From NCBI RefSeq assembly GCF_000518245.1, contig NZ_KI912408.1, positions 85,428 to 149,427 of the forward strand: a stretch of 64,000 nt of DNA, given 5' to 3'. The DNA is from Brachyspira alvinipulli ATCC 51933. Its GTDB lineage: Bacteria; Spirochaetota; Brachyspiria; Brachyspirales; Brachyspiraceae. The notes beneath the pieces were generated by a model. The model saw only the letters and a list, made by a program, of their open reading frames with translations. It was not told where the DNA came from and ran no database searches. Made by a program: the position numbers and the translations under genes. This document shows positions 36,526 through 45,892 of this stretch, piece by piece. The first letter of the stretch is position 1. Every line of letters starts with the position of its first letter.

Positions 36526-37959
36526 TCAGTGTATTACTACTATACGTACGCTATTTTCCTGCCATCTTCCCTGCCATTTACTTCCACTCACAAGTATAGC
36601 TGTATCACCATGATTTGCTAAATTATGCTTAATTAATGTATCTTCTAATATATCAATTTGACCTCCATGACTAATGCCGGCACTAAAATTCAAATCCTCA
36701 GGCATCATTATAGTATAAACATTATGATATATAGAAAGTTTGTTGCATAAATCTCTATCTGCTGACATAAATACTATAGGAGTTTTAGGTCTTTTCTTAG
36801 ATAAATTTTTAACAGTATATCCAGACCTTGAAAGAGCAATAATAACTTTGTTATCCAAACAATAAGATAAATAAGAAGCACTGTCAGATAAAGCGTCATT
36901 TAATCCCCTATCCAAATACATCATATTATCATGCGTAGATTTAGAAGCAGATCTTTCAGCTGCCTCAACTATTGAAACCATAGCTTTAACAGACTCTATA
37001 GGATAATCACCGGAAGCAGTTTCAGCAGACATCATAACAACATCCGTACCATCCAAAACAGCATTAGCAACATCGCTTGCTTCAGCCCTTGAAGGAACAG
37101 GGCTTTTTGTCATACTTTCAAGCATTTGTGTAGCTATTATTGTAATTTTACCCATATCGTTAGCCATTTTCAATATTTTTTTCTGCCAAACGGGAACTTC
37201 TCCAAATGGTATTTCTACTCCTAAATCTCCTCTTGCTACCATAACTCCGTCAGAATGTTTTATTATTTCTTCTAAATTTTCTAATGACTCTGTATTTTCA
37301 ATTTTTGATACAATTCCTACATTTTGAAAATTATTATCATCTAAAATTTTTCTAAGTCTGATAACATCCTCAGAACGCCTCACAAAACTCATACCTAAAT
37401 AATTAACACCATTTTTAGCAGAAAATAAAGCATCATTTACATCTTTTTCAGTTAAAACCTCTGTTGTAACATGAGCACCAGGCAAATTAATACCCTTGCT
37501 GCTTAATATAGTACCACCTGTTATAACCTTACATACAACAAGTTTTGAAGCCTCATCACTAGATTCAACAATCAGCTGTATAGTACCATCAGCTATCAAA
37601 AGCATAGAACCGCTTTTAACATCATGCGCTATATTAGAATGTGTTGTAGGTATAATACTGTCATCATTAGTTTCTTTGTATCCGCTCAATTTAACAATAT
37701 CACCTTCTTTTACTGTAATAGGCTCTTTTAATTTTCCTATTCTTATTTTAGGGCCTTGTAAATCAGCAAGTATAGCTACAGGCTTCCTTAATTCACTTGA
37801 AACTTTTCTTATAATATTGATTCTTTCCAAATGTTCATCATAACTTCCAAATGAAAAGTTTAATCTACATACATCAGCACCATTTTCTATAATCTTTTTT
37901 ACCATCTCTTCATTAGACCATCTAGGACCTAATGTTGCTATTATTTTTGTTTTTCTCAT
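36526..37959 (-). CDS. pyk: Pyruvate kinase
   Basis: 477 residues. It converts PEP and ADP to pyruvate and ATP, the last step of glycolysis. Key segments are TKIIATLGPRW, VCRLNFSFGSYDEHLERI, ILADLQGPKIRIG, VMVARGDLGVEIPF, IIATQMLESMTKSPVPSRAE and DVVMMSAETASGDYP; the C-terminal domain (about 350-477) is complete. The length is standard (about 470-480). It has its own terminator and is monocistronic. PEP is also used by the enzyme I gene at 6.7 kb. Confidence 0.95.
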   Translation of the reverse strand: MRKTKIIATLGPRWSNEEMVKKIIENGADVCRLNFSFGSYDEHLERINIIRKVSSELRKPVAILADLQGPKIRIGKLKEPITVKEGDIVKLSGYKETNDDSIIPTTHSNIAHDVKSGSMLLIADGTIQLIVESSDEASKLVVCKVITGGTILSSKGINLPGAHVTTEVLTEKDVNDALFSAKNGVNYLGMSFVRRSEDVIRLRKILDDNNFQNVGIVSKIENTESLENLEEIIKHSDGVMVARGDLGVEIPFGEVPVWQKKILKMANDMGKITIIATQMLESMTKSPVPSRAEASDVANAVLDGTDVVMMSAETASGDYPIESVKAMVSIVEAAERSASKSTHDNMMYLDRGLNDALSDSASYLSYCLDNKVIIALSRSGYTVKNLSKKRPKTPIVFMSADRDLCNKLSIYHNVYTIMMPEDLNFSAGISHGGQIDILEDTLIKHNLANHGDTAILVSGSKWQGRWQENSVRIVVIH

Positions 37960-38116
37960 TTATATCTTCCTTTTGTATTATAAAAATCTTATCTAAATAA
38001 ATAATATATTATAAAATATACAAAAATATTACAATAATCAAATAATTTTAAATTTTTAAAAAATATAATAAATTTTACACTTTAAATAATAATAATTTTA
38101 TTATATAATAAATACT

Positions 38117-38680
38117 ATGAATAAAAAAAATATTATTATATTTATTATTGTAATTGCACTATCAATATGTGCATGTCAGCCTAAAATCAAAACTCTAATG
38201 CTTACAGATATAGCTATAGATATGCCTGAAGATTTTCAAAAAGGTTTTTTAGATCAAACTGTTGCTGTGGATAATACGGTTGAATTTAATGAATCTTATG
38301 GAGTTGAAAGAAAAACTGCCATATACACAATAGTTTATACAAAATACAAATCAGCATACAGAGGTATGATAAGTTTAGAAGATGCTAAAAATAAGATAAT
38401 AAATGGACTAAAAAATCATTATGCTATTAAAGAATTCCAAGTAATATCTGAAGGTATACCTGAAAATGAAACAAATTCATATAAAATATTAAGCAGTTTT
38501 TATTACGGACCTAATAAAACATATCATAAATCTTTCTTAATGCTGCATGATAATGGAATACTTCAAATAATGTGTATGTATAATGCAAACAGTAAAAAAG
38601 ATGATAAACAAATTGATAATATAATTAAGTCTGTAAAAATAATGAAAGATGAAAGCTCTAATAATAATACTAATAAATAA
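38117..38680 (+). CDS. Small predicted lipoprotein
   Basis: 187 residues. The N-terminus, NKKNIIIFIIVIALSICAC, ends in a lipobox-like ICAC, so the mature protein probably starts at a lipidated Cys20. The rest is a mixed alpha/beta domain of about 160 residues with an amphipathic C-terminal half (FYYGPNKTYHKSFLMLHDN); it resembles proteins with a PsbP/DUF1795-like fold, but I cannot name it. TATAAT at 38104-38109 is 7 bases from the ATG, so it may be leaderless. It abuts the convergent rsmA stop with no gap. Confidence 0.65.
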   Translation: MNKKNIIIFIIVIALSICACQPKIKTLMLTDIAIDMPEDFQKGFLDQTVAVDNTVEFNESYGVERKTAIYTIVYTKYKSAYRGMISLEDAKNKIINGLKNHYAIKEFQVISEGIPENETNSYKILSSFYYGPNKTYHKSFLMLHDNGILQIMCMYNANSKKDDKQIDNIIKSVKIMKDESSNNNTNK

Positions 38681-39526
38681 TTAAATATAATCTAGTATTA
38701 TATAAGAAAGTTTTTTTACTTTATCAATATCCAAAGATTCTCCTCTTGTATTACTGTCAATATTTGCTTTTTCTAATATTTCATCTATTTTTTCTTTATC
38801 AATATTTAAATAAGGAGAATTGATAAAATTATTTCTTATTGTTTTTCTTCTATTATGAAATAATGTTTTTGATACAGATTTAAAAATATTTATCATAGAC
38901 ATATCTACTTCTTTAGGTACTATGCTTATAATGGATGATGTTACATTTGGTACAGGATAAAAAACATCTTTCGATACATTATATTCAAGTTTAATTGATG
39001 ACATAAAATTTGCAAACAATGTTAAAGAAGAATACTCCTCTGTATTTTCTTTCGCCATTAATCTGTTTGCAAAATCGCTTTGTACCATAAATACAGCATA
39101 GTTCCATTTAGAATAAGATTCACATAAAAGCCATTCCATTATAGGACTTGCAATATTATATGGTATATTACCATATATATCATATTTTATACTAGAATTA
39201 GATATATCAAATGTAAGTATATCTTTATGTACAATATTAATATCATAAAATTTATCTACAAGATGATTATATAGAGCATTATCATATTCAACTATAGTAA
39301 GATTTTTTTTATATATATCTATAAGCATAGAACTTAAAGCACCAAGTCCTCCGCCTATTTCTAAAGCGTAATTACTTCTTGAGAAATCATTAGGAATAGT
39401 ATTTGCTATATTATAAGCAATATTCCTATCACATAAAAAATTCTGACCTCTATTCTTATTTGGAAATATAGACTTATCTTTTAAATAGTCCATTACCTTT
39501 TTTTTAGAATATAAATTATCTAGCAT
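38681..39526 (-). CDS. rsmA: 16S rRNA adenine dimethyltransferase
   Basis: 281 residues. It dimethylates two adjacent adenines in the 3' hairpin of 16S rRNA during 30S maturation. Marks are NRGQNFLCDRNIAYNIA at the N-terminus, the SAM motif ALEIGGGLGALSSML, NIVHKDILTFD, and the catalytic YGNIPYNIASPIMEWLL. The C-terminal domain with FHNRRKTIRNNF is complete. The start overlaps the end of the TPR membrane-protein gene by 11 bases, so it is translated from the same mRNA. The symbol ksgA is a synonym. Confidence 0.94.
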   Translation of the reverse strand: MLDNLYSKKKVMDYLKDKSIFPNKNRGQNFLCDRNIAYNIANTIPNDFSRSNYALEIGGGLGALSSMLIDIYKKNLTIVEYDNALYNHLVDKFYDINIVHKDILTFDISNSSIKYDIYGNIPYNIASPIMEWLLCESYSKWNYAVFMVQSDFANRLMAKENTEEYSSLTLFANFMSSIKLEYNVSKDVFYPVPNVTSSIISIVPKEVDMSMINIFKSVSKTLFHNRRKTIRNNFINSPYLNIDKEKIDEILEKANIDSNTRGESLDIDKVKKLSYIILDYI

Positions 39527-41237
39527 CTCTAGGAATTCTAGCCATTTGGAATATTATAAGCAATATTAATACAGCAGCTACTAATATTGTAATGATAACT
39601 CCAACTGTAACATTTGATAATACAACAAGAATTGAAGCTATATACTCAATAAATACTTTATATACTACTGTAAGAATTAAAGTACCTAAAACACCAACTA
39701 CTTTATTACAGAAAGTCATACTTTCAGAAGCTGTAGAAAGTCTGTATCTAAATGAATAATAAGCTATAAATATAAATAATAACAAATATGAAATAGGTGT
39801 TATATTCTTAGCAAATAATGTTAAATCTATTTCTCTGTTTGAATACCCAAATTTAGGCATTTCATTTCTTAAAGTAAATAAATCAGGAACACTTACATAA
39901 TTTAAATTTAATGAAGTATAATTTCTAATAATATCTAATGTACTATCAGATATAGTTATAGGAATTACTCTGCTTTGAGTATCACTAAGAATATAATCAT
40001 TTTTATTAGTGTCAAAATGTGCTTTTAATATGATATTCTTACTATTTGTAGATTTAATATTATATGCTAATTTTCCATATAAATAATCTTCAGCACTAAC
40101 TTTTTTTAGTTCATTATCTAATTTAATAATAGAAACATCAAATATATATAAACTTCCTTTAAATATTGCACCGCTTAATGATGTAAGCAATGTATTTTTA
40201 TCAAGCATTATATTTAAACCATTTTTATTTGCTAAAGAAGATGTTACAGACAAATCAGCATTATCAATATATGCCTCTTTAATTTCTTTAGCCTCTCTAA
40301 TAAAGAAATCATATCTGCTTATAGCATCTCTAATGATAGAATAATAATTATTAACTTCTGCTACATTAGGTGATTCCATATATAATTTATATATTATATC
40401 ATATGCTTCCCATAATCTTCCATTATCATATAAAGCAATAGCTTCAGATAATCTTCCAAATACTGATATTTCTTCTGTAGTATTACCTTGATATTTAGGT
40501 TTTTCATTTCTAGCAATACTTATTCTATTTAAATAATATAAAGCTAAAGGATTATTATTATCTAATGATAAAACTCTATTAAAATATTTTAATGCCTCAT
40601 TATAATTACCTAATGTAAATTGCCTAGTACCCAATTTTATAAGATTATTAATATTATTTATTTCTGTTTGATGAGTATTTTCATATTTTTTTCTTTTCTC
40701 TTCCTGTATACTTTTTAGAAGCAAAATAACATTTCCGTCATTTTTATCATAAAATAAAGCTTCCTCAGCAAAAGTATTAGCTTTATCTAAATTACCCATT
40801 GCAAGCTCTTCTTTAGCCCTTTCATAAGCCTCATCTCTTAATTTCAATTCATATTCATAATAAACCATATAATCTCTATTGGCATTATGGGTTTTGATAT
40901 TTGCAATTAGAGAATTAACGAAATAATAATCATATATAGTATAAAATGCTACTAATATTACTATCGATGCAATAGGAACAGATATAACTTTAGATATACT
41001 TTCTTGATTTACATATTTACCTTTAAAAAATGAAAAGTAAACAGATAAAGCTGTTATATACGGTATATAAGATTTATAAAATACCATAGCTACCAAGAAA
41101 TAAGAAAGCATAGAATATTCTTTACCTTCACCTCTTGAATATAAAACATAAACTATAAATATGAGTGTTATGCTTATAATACTAAGTATTAAAAAATTTA
41201 ATATAAGTCTATTGGTAATAGTATATTCTTTTCTCAT
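39516..41237 (-). CDS. Multi-span membrane protein with TPR region
   Basis: 573 residues. Membrane segments occur near residues 12-35, 45-65 and 85-105 and again near 485-570 (two or three). Between them are about three TPR-like units; the second, NEALKYFNRVLSLDNNNPLA, is canonical. The 340-480 part looks like a beta-rich periplasmic domain. No enzyme motif is seen. The organisation suggests a scaffold spanning the inner membrane. It sits in a tight operon: its start overlaps the TPR lipoprotein stop by four bases and its end overlaps rsmA. I cannot assign a function. Confidence 0.7.
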   Translation of the reverse strand: MRKEYTITNRLILNFLILSIISITLIFIVYVLYSRGEGKEYSMLSYFLVAMVFYKSYIPYITALSVYFSFFKGKYVNQESISKVISVPIASIVILVAFYTIYDYYFVNSLIANIKTHNANRDYMVYYEYELKLRDEAYERAKEELAMGNLDKANTFAEEALFYDKNDGNVILLLKSIQEEKRKKYENTHQTEINNINNLIKLGTRQFTLGNYNEALKYFNRVLSLDNNNPLALYYLNRISIARNEKPKYQGNTTEEISVFGRLSEAIALYDNGRLWEAYDIIYKLYMESPNVAEVNNYYSIIRDAISRYDFFIREAKEIKEAYIDNADLSVTSSLANKNGLNIMLDKNTLLTSLSGAIFKGSLYIFDVSIIKLDNELKKVSAEDYLYGKLAYNIKSTNSKNIILKAHFDTNKNDYILSDTQSRVIPITISDSTLDIIRNYTSLNLNYVSVPDLFTLRNEMPKFGYSNREIDLTLFAKNITPISYLLLFIFIAYYSFRYRLSTASESMTFCNKVVGVLGTLILTVVYKVFIEYIASILVVLSNVTVGVIITILVAAVLILLIIFQMARIPRDAR

Positions 41238-41671
41238 GAATCTATATTTTCTTCAATATTTTCCACTGCCTCTTCTATCATCTCTACAGGTTTTAATTTA
41301 GGCTTTTTATCATAAATATCCTGCATAACTTTCTGAGCTAAAATTCTAGGAGGCAATACCGTAAAACTGTTAATAACTATATCGAAATATTTTAAAGCTT
41401 CTTCATATTTATTTTGATAATAGTAACAAAAACCTATCTCATAATATGCCCATGCAACATCTTTAGCATAATTATCTCTATCAAAATTATCAATTATATA
41501 TTGATAATATGCTATAGCATTCTTGTAATTTTTATTACCAAATTCAGTATATGCTTTTTCAGCTATTATTTTAGGGTACTTCTCTTCTTCAACAGAGATT
41601 TTAACAGCTGAAGCACATGAACTTAATAAAAAAACAAGTATAACAAAAAAATAAAAATATTTTTTCACCAA
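41234..41671 (-). CDS. TPR lipoprotein
   Basis: 145 residues with a lipoprotein signal (FFVILVFLLSSCASA; Cys about 19) and two TPR-like units, of which NKYEEALKYFDIVINSF and NKNYKNAIAYYQYIIDNF are clear. The layout resembles small BamD/YbgF-type periplasmic TPR lipoproteins but is much shorter than BamD. It overlaps the downstream membrane protein by four bases (ATGA), implying that the two form a complex. Confidence 0.75.
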   Translation of the reverse strand: MVKKYFYFFVILVFLLSSCASAVKISVEEEKYPKIIAEKAYTEFGNKNYKNAIAYYQYIIDNFDRDNYAKDVAWAYYEIGFCYYYQNKYEEALKYFDIVINSFTVLPPRILAQKVMQDIYDKKPKLKPVEMIEEAVENIEENIDS

Positions 41672-41679
41672 AAAATCCG

Positions 41680-41985
41680 TTATTTCTTTATAGTATATAC
41701 TTCATCACGTACAGGCAAACTTTTACGCAAACCTTTTAAAAAACTTCTTAAATCTCCCATTTCTTTATAATCATCACATTTTTCTACTGTTCTTCTTGCA
41801 ACTGTAAAATACTTGTACATCTTTTCCTCCCCAAGTTTTTTACGCCATTGCTCTTGTGCACATTTTACTCTTAGAAGATATTGATTACCATCTATACCGC
41901 TTGCTTTTCTAAATAGCACGCAATATCTGCAATTTGCACAATAAATGCCTGTTTCTGACAATTGTTCATTTTGTTCTTCGCTCAT
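41680..41985 (-). CDS. Small cysteine-rich protein of unknown function
   Basis: 101 residues with no signal peptide. Cys16, Cys19 and Cys22 in YCANCRYCVLF plus Cys42 and Cys70 suggest a zinc or Fe-S site. The central part is basic (QWRKKLGEEKMYKYFTVARR) and the end is RSFLKGLRKSL. I do not recognise a family. It is the first gene in a run with the TPR lipoprotein, the membrane protein and rsmA, eight bases apart or overlapping, so it is probably co-expressed with ribosome maturation. Confidence 0.65.
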   Translation of the reverse strand: MSEEQNEQLSETGIYCANCRYCVLFRKASGIDGNQYLLRVKCAQEQWRKKLGEEKMYKYFTVARRTVEKCDDYKEMGDLRSFLKGLRKSLPVRDEVYTIKK

Positions 41986-42170
41986 AAATACTTACCATAA
42001 ATTATATTGCTTTTTATATTAAAAGTATAACAAAAATTGAAATTAAAGTCAAGATTGATATTTTGCTAAATCAAAGTACATAATAAATTCTTTCATTATC
42101 AATAAATGATACATTCTATATTTTAATTTATTGATTAAAAAAAGACAGAAATATTACGACAATAAAGTCA

Positions 42171-42842
42171 ATGAAAAACATGAAAAAAATAATAATATTT
42201 ATATTTATTAACATAATATTTTCTAATATTGTATATGCAGAAGATAGCGCTTTAAATTTCGAAGATATATACAATAAAATGAAAGAAAGATATTCTTCTA
42301 TTTATCCTAAAAAATTTGAGGCTTATATAAATGGCAAAATAGTTGAAAAACAAATAGCTACAATACCTCAAAAAAGTTATACATCATCTAAAGAAAATAT
42401 TAAATTAAAATTCACATTTCAGCAGGGTGCTAAGCCAACTTTAGTATTAGAAAATGTTGATAATTTTTATAGGAATATGTTTTCTGTATTTGAAGGTGCT
42501 TTAGAAACTACAGGTTTTTATGCTATAGTAGGAAATGCAACAACATACAGCTCATTTTCTCAAAAATTTAATTTAGAAACTATAGATGAAAATAAAAATG
42601 AATACAAAATTACTTTAAGAGCTAAAGGTGAAGATAAAAATTATAGTGTTAATTATACTGTAAATAAAGAAACCCTATTAGTTGAAAGAGCTGAATATTA
42701 TAATAAAAAATCTAGAATATATGATGTTAATATTTATTATACAGAAATAGGAAATTACATATTACCTGAGAGAATAAAATACAAAAGTTCTGATGGAAAA
42801 GTAAATTCTGAAATAGAATTTACTGATATAAAAACATTTTAA
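42171..42842 (+). CDS. Exported protein, possibly LolA-like
   Basis: 223 residues with a signal peptide cut after IVYA. The mature protein is beta-strand rich with short, evenly spaced strands, such as PKKFEAYINGKIVEKQIA and YKITLRAKGEDKNYSVNYTV. It ends in a strand pattern, IEFTDIKTF, recalling the LolA/LolB-type half barrel. That family carries lipoproteins in the periplasm, but similarity is by pattern only. A second Met at residue 4 may be the real start; no clear ribosome site is present. The next exported gene starts 27 bases downstream. Confidence 0.55.
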   Translation: MKNMKKIIIFIFINIIFSNIVYAEDSALNFEDIYNKMKERYSSIYPKKFEAYINGKIVEKQIATIPQKSYTSSKENIKLKFTFQQGAKPTLVLENVDNFYRNMFSVFEGALETTGFYAIVGNATTYSSFSQKFNLETIDENKNEYKITLRAKGEDKNYSVNYTVNKETLLVERAEYYNKKSRIYDVNIYYTEIGNYILPERIKYKSSDGKVNSEIEFTDIKTF

Positions 42843-42869
42843 AAAATAAAAATAATTGGATTTTGCTTT

Positions 42870-43622
42870 ATGAAAAAAATATTACTATTCACTTTTTTTA
42901 TTTCAATAATTATCAATATACATCTTCATGCCATTGATGTACAAAGTTTATTTAATCTATCAAGCAATGGAGATATAGTATATTACAATAGCTATGAGAT
43001 TAATAATGATGAATATGCACAGGCTGAAAAATTAAAACTTGATTTACAAAAACAAGGATACAATGTTTATTCAATTGTAATTGCTAATGTATTTCCTAAA
43101 CAAGGAAATGAATTTATAGCTCTTGTATCTTCATTGCATGGAGATAAAATCATAATATACAATGGAGATAATGAAGAGTTTTCATATTCAACTGGAACTT
43201 ACAGCAAAAATGCTGCTATAGATTTAGAAAATTTTTATGATATAAAAAATGAAGTTGGTATTATCAAATATTACATATTAAATGAAAATGGACAGGATAG
43301 GGATATATATATGTATATGTTTAGAATAGATAGAAGCAGTGTAAAATTGATTGCTGATATATCATTTTATAAAGAAATAAATTCAATGAAAAGCTCCGTT
43401 ATTACACAGATGAATAATATATTTGAAGATATTGATGGTGACGGAATATATGAAATGTTGGTAGAATCAAGAGAAAAAGTTGTTGGAAAAAATGACAGAG
43501 TGGAATACCAAATATATAAATTAAGTAAAAGCAAAGGAAGATATGAATGTATTATGTCTTCATGGCTTGAAGAAACCCCTGTGGACTTATCAAAATATTT
43601 TGAAAAGAGCATAAAAAAATAA
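42870..43622 (+). CDS. Exported protein of unknown function
   Basis: 250 residues with a signal peptide (MKKILLFTFFISIIINIHLHA). The mature part contains alternating beta strands, and FEDIDGDGIYEMLVESREKV, in the C-terminal third, has the DxDxDG form of a calcium-binding or FG-GAP-type loop. The protein may bind calcium outside the inner membrane. No family is recognised. It follows the previous exported gene after 27 bases and shares the terminator after it. Confidence 0.6.
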   Translation: MKKILLFTFFISIIINIHLHAIDVQSLFNLSSNGDIVYYNSYEINNDEYAQAEKLKLDLQKQGYNVYSIVIANVFPKQGNEFIALVSSLHGDKIIIYNGDNEEFSYSTGTYSKNAAIDLENFYDIKNEVGIIKYYILNENGQDRDIYMYMFRIDRSSVKLIADISFYKEINSMKSSVITQMNNIFEDIDGDGIYEMLVESREKVVGKNDRVEYQIYKLSKSKGRYECIMSSWLEETPVDLSKYFEKSIKK

Positions 43623-43638
43623 GAATATAAAAAAATAA

Positions 43639-43664
43639 AAAAGGGACTTATTAAAGTCCCTTTT
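43639..43664. terminator. Bidirectional terminator between convergent genes
   Basis: An 11-bp stem, AAAAGGGACTT (43639-43649) with AAGTCCCTTTT (43654-43664), and a 4-base loop. T-rich on both sides; it serves the exported-protein gene on plus and the TPR gene on minus. Confidence 0.9.
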
Positions 43665-43677
43665 ATTATTCTTATAA

Positions 43678-45888
43678 TTATATTTTCCAATCCGGAAAGC
43701 GTTTTATAACAGCTGATATAATATCTGTTTTATAATGCTGCTCTAAATTTACAAGTTTTTGGAATTCGCTGAATATAATTTTAACATCATCTTCAGATTC
43801 ATTTTGTATAAATTTAAGCAAATATTCTTTATCAAACACTAAATCATAAACTACCTTCAAAAGCTTTCTAGCCTGTGCAGAAGTTTCTTTTTTATCAAGC
43901 ATTTTTGATAAATGAGGAATAATACTTAACAAACCTATCATAAGTGAATTTTTATTTATTTTAATATCTCCCTCTATATCATCATAATATTCCCCGTCAA
44001 GTATTTTCTGTGCAAAATATACAAATGATTCCGGATATTCTCTGTAATGAAGAAATATATCATCTATAGTTTTGGCCAGCATATCAACTTTTCCGTCAGC
44101 AAATAATTTATTCACTATCAAATAATTATTTTTAACCTGAGGAGAATACAGCATTTTTAGTATTATATTATAATAATCATCTCTTCTTCCATCCCATATA
44201 GCCTTTATAAATTTTTCTCTATAGTTGGAAGAAGGTAAAACCTCATAAATATGAGTATAATCTTTGACATTTTTTACTATATCTGATAAGAAAGGTATAT
44301 CTTTATCATTATTAGAAGACTGGCTTTTTAAAAGTATAGTACTTATAATTCTAGCATCATCTTCTGCTTTATTATCTTTGGAAATACTTACGAAATAATT
44401 ATTCATCTCTTTAGCTTCATCAGAGTTTAAATTATGAGTGTAAGTTAAATATTCCATATAAATTTGATACTTTTCAAAGAAATCATTTGTTTTATTAAAT
44501 TTAGATAAACTTTCAGCATCATAAGTTTCTGCTTCCTCATTATAAAGGAAAGTATTTTTATCAAATTTAACTGTAGTAGAAGCTCTAACAGATTTTTTAG
44601 CACTTTCTAGCCATTTAGTATAAACTCCCTCAGCAACTACAATACTAGGCTTTGATGTTAATTCCTGTTTTAAATCTTTTGTATTAATACTTTTTCTATA
44701 CTTCAATATTATAGTTAATAACTCTGTAGGATTCTCCTCTGCTATTTTTTTAAGTTCATTAAGTCTGTAAGCCTTATAAACATTTATATCATCATCAGAT
44801 AATGTTGTAAGAGATTGTATAGCCATATCAAATGTCATCTTTCTTTCATCATCCTGCTGCACAAATTTAATTTTCAATTCGTTTATATTTATATCTTTTA
44901 TTTTACCAACACCGAAATTTCTATGAATAACATATTTATCAACATCATATTGTATGTATTTTTCAAATATTTCTATACATTCTTTAGGCTTTTTATTAAC
45001 ATTTGTTATTGAAGATATCTCTTCTATTTTTTCAAAAAGAGTATGTTTAGGGTATAATCCTTTATAAACATCAACAAGTCTATGCCTAAAAAATTTAGCC
45101 TTTTTGTTATTTTGTGCCACTATATCCTGCTCATAATTGAGAAGATTTTTAATAGTCTTTAATGCATCATTATAACGGCTGTTTTCCAAATAATGTAAAA
45201 ATATTAATTTCCATACATCTATCATAATATTAGAATCAACTAGCTTTTTAAGATCATTTTCATGCTTAAGCAAATAATTATAGTTATCAGGTTCATATTG
45301 AAGAACTTTTTTTATATCACTTTCTGCATTATTTCTTTCTCTAATAAGGTTTCTCTCAAAAGCTATCTTATAATAATGAACAGCACTGCTAATGTCTCCA
45401 GCTGCTTCTTTAGTATGTGCAATTTTCTCAGGAAGTTCAGGATTAGATACATCAAATTGTATTAATCTTTCCAAAACTTCTAATGCCTCGGCTTCTCTGT
45501 TAACACTTTGGTAATAACTAGCTAAATACCTTAAAGCATAATCGCATTCATAATATTCATCTAAAATCTTCTGAGCTATAAACTCAACAATGTTCCATTT
45601 CTTAGCATTTTTAAAAATACCCAAAAGTTTATCTAAACTACCGTCTGTGTAATTTTCTATTTTTAAATTTAATAATCCGCTAGCATATAATGCTGATATA
45701 TGATTAGGATTTTTTTCTAATTGCAATTTAGCAGTATCTATAGCTGAATTTATATCATTAGTATCATTAATATCATTTACAATAGCTGCTAAATCAACAA
45801 AATACTTAGTAGTATAATTGAGCAAAGGCTTTCTTGTAAATGTTTCTTCTGAAAATATATTTTCTAATTTTTGTAGAGCTTCTGACAT
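43678..45888 (-). CDS. Long TPR protein like the N-terminal part of spirochaetal GreA
   Basis: 736 residues. The N-terminal 300 are TPR-like helices (NREAEALEVLERLIQFDVSN is a clear unit). Near residues 319-362, YVIHRNFGVGKIKDININEL and KIKFVQQDDERKMTF form a small beta domain of the CarD/UvrD-Tudor type that in other proteins contacts RNA polymerase. The rest is helical. In Borrelia and Treponema, as I recall, a similar region precedes a GreA transcript-cleavage domain; here the protein stops at FPDWKI with none. AGGGGTG precedes the ATG. It lies 4 bases after another TPR gene. A transcription role is inferred. Confidence 0.55.
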   Translation of the reverse strand: MSEALQKLENIFSEETFTRKPLLNYTTKYFVDLAAIVNDINDTNDINSAIDTAKLQLEKNPNHISALYASGLLNLKIENYTDGSLDKLLGIFKNAKKWNIVEFIAQKILDEYYECDYALRYLASYYQSVNREAEALEVLERLIQFDVSNPELPEKIAHTKEAAGDISSAVHYYKIAFERNLIRERNNAESDIKKVLQYEPDNYNYLLKHENDLKKLVDSNIMIDVWKLIFLHYLENSRYNDALKTIKNLLNYEQDIVAQNNKKAKFFRHRLVDVYKGLYPKHTLFEKIEEISSITNVNKKPKECIEIFEKYIQYDVDKYVIHRNFGVGKIKDININELKIKFVQQDDERKMTFDMAIQSLTTLSDDDINVYKAYRLNELKKIAEENPTELLTIILKYRKSINTKDLKQELTSKPSIVVAEGVYTKWLESAKKSVRASTTVKFDKNTFLYNEEAETYDAESLSKFNKTNDFFEKYQIYMEYLTYTHNLNSDEAKEMNNYFVSISKDNKAEDDARIISTILLKSQSSNNDKDIPFLSDIVKNVKDYTHIYEVLPSSNYREKFIKAIWDGRRDDYYNIILKMLYSPQVKNNYLIVNKLFADGKVDMLAKTIDDIFLHYREYPESFVYFAQKILDGEYYDDIEGDIKINKNSLMIGLLSIIPHLSKMLDKKETSAQARKLLKVVYDLVFDKEYLLKFIQNESEDDVKIIFSEFQKLVNLEQHYKTDIISAVIKRFPDWKI

Positions 45889-45892
45889 CTTG

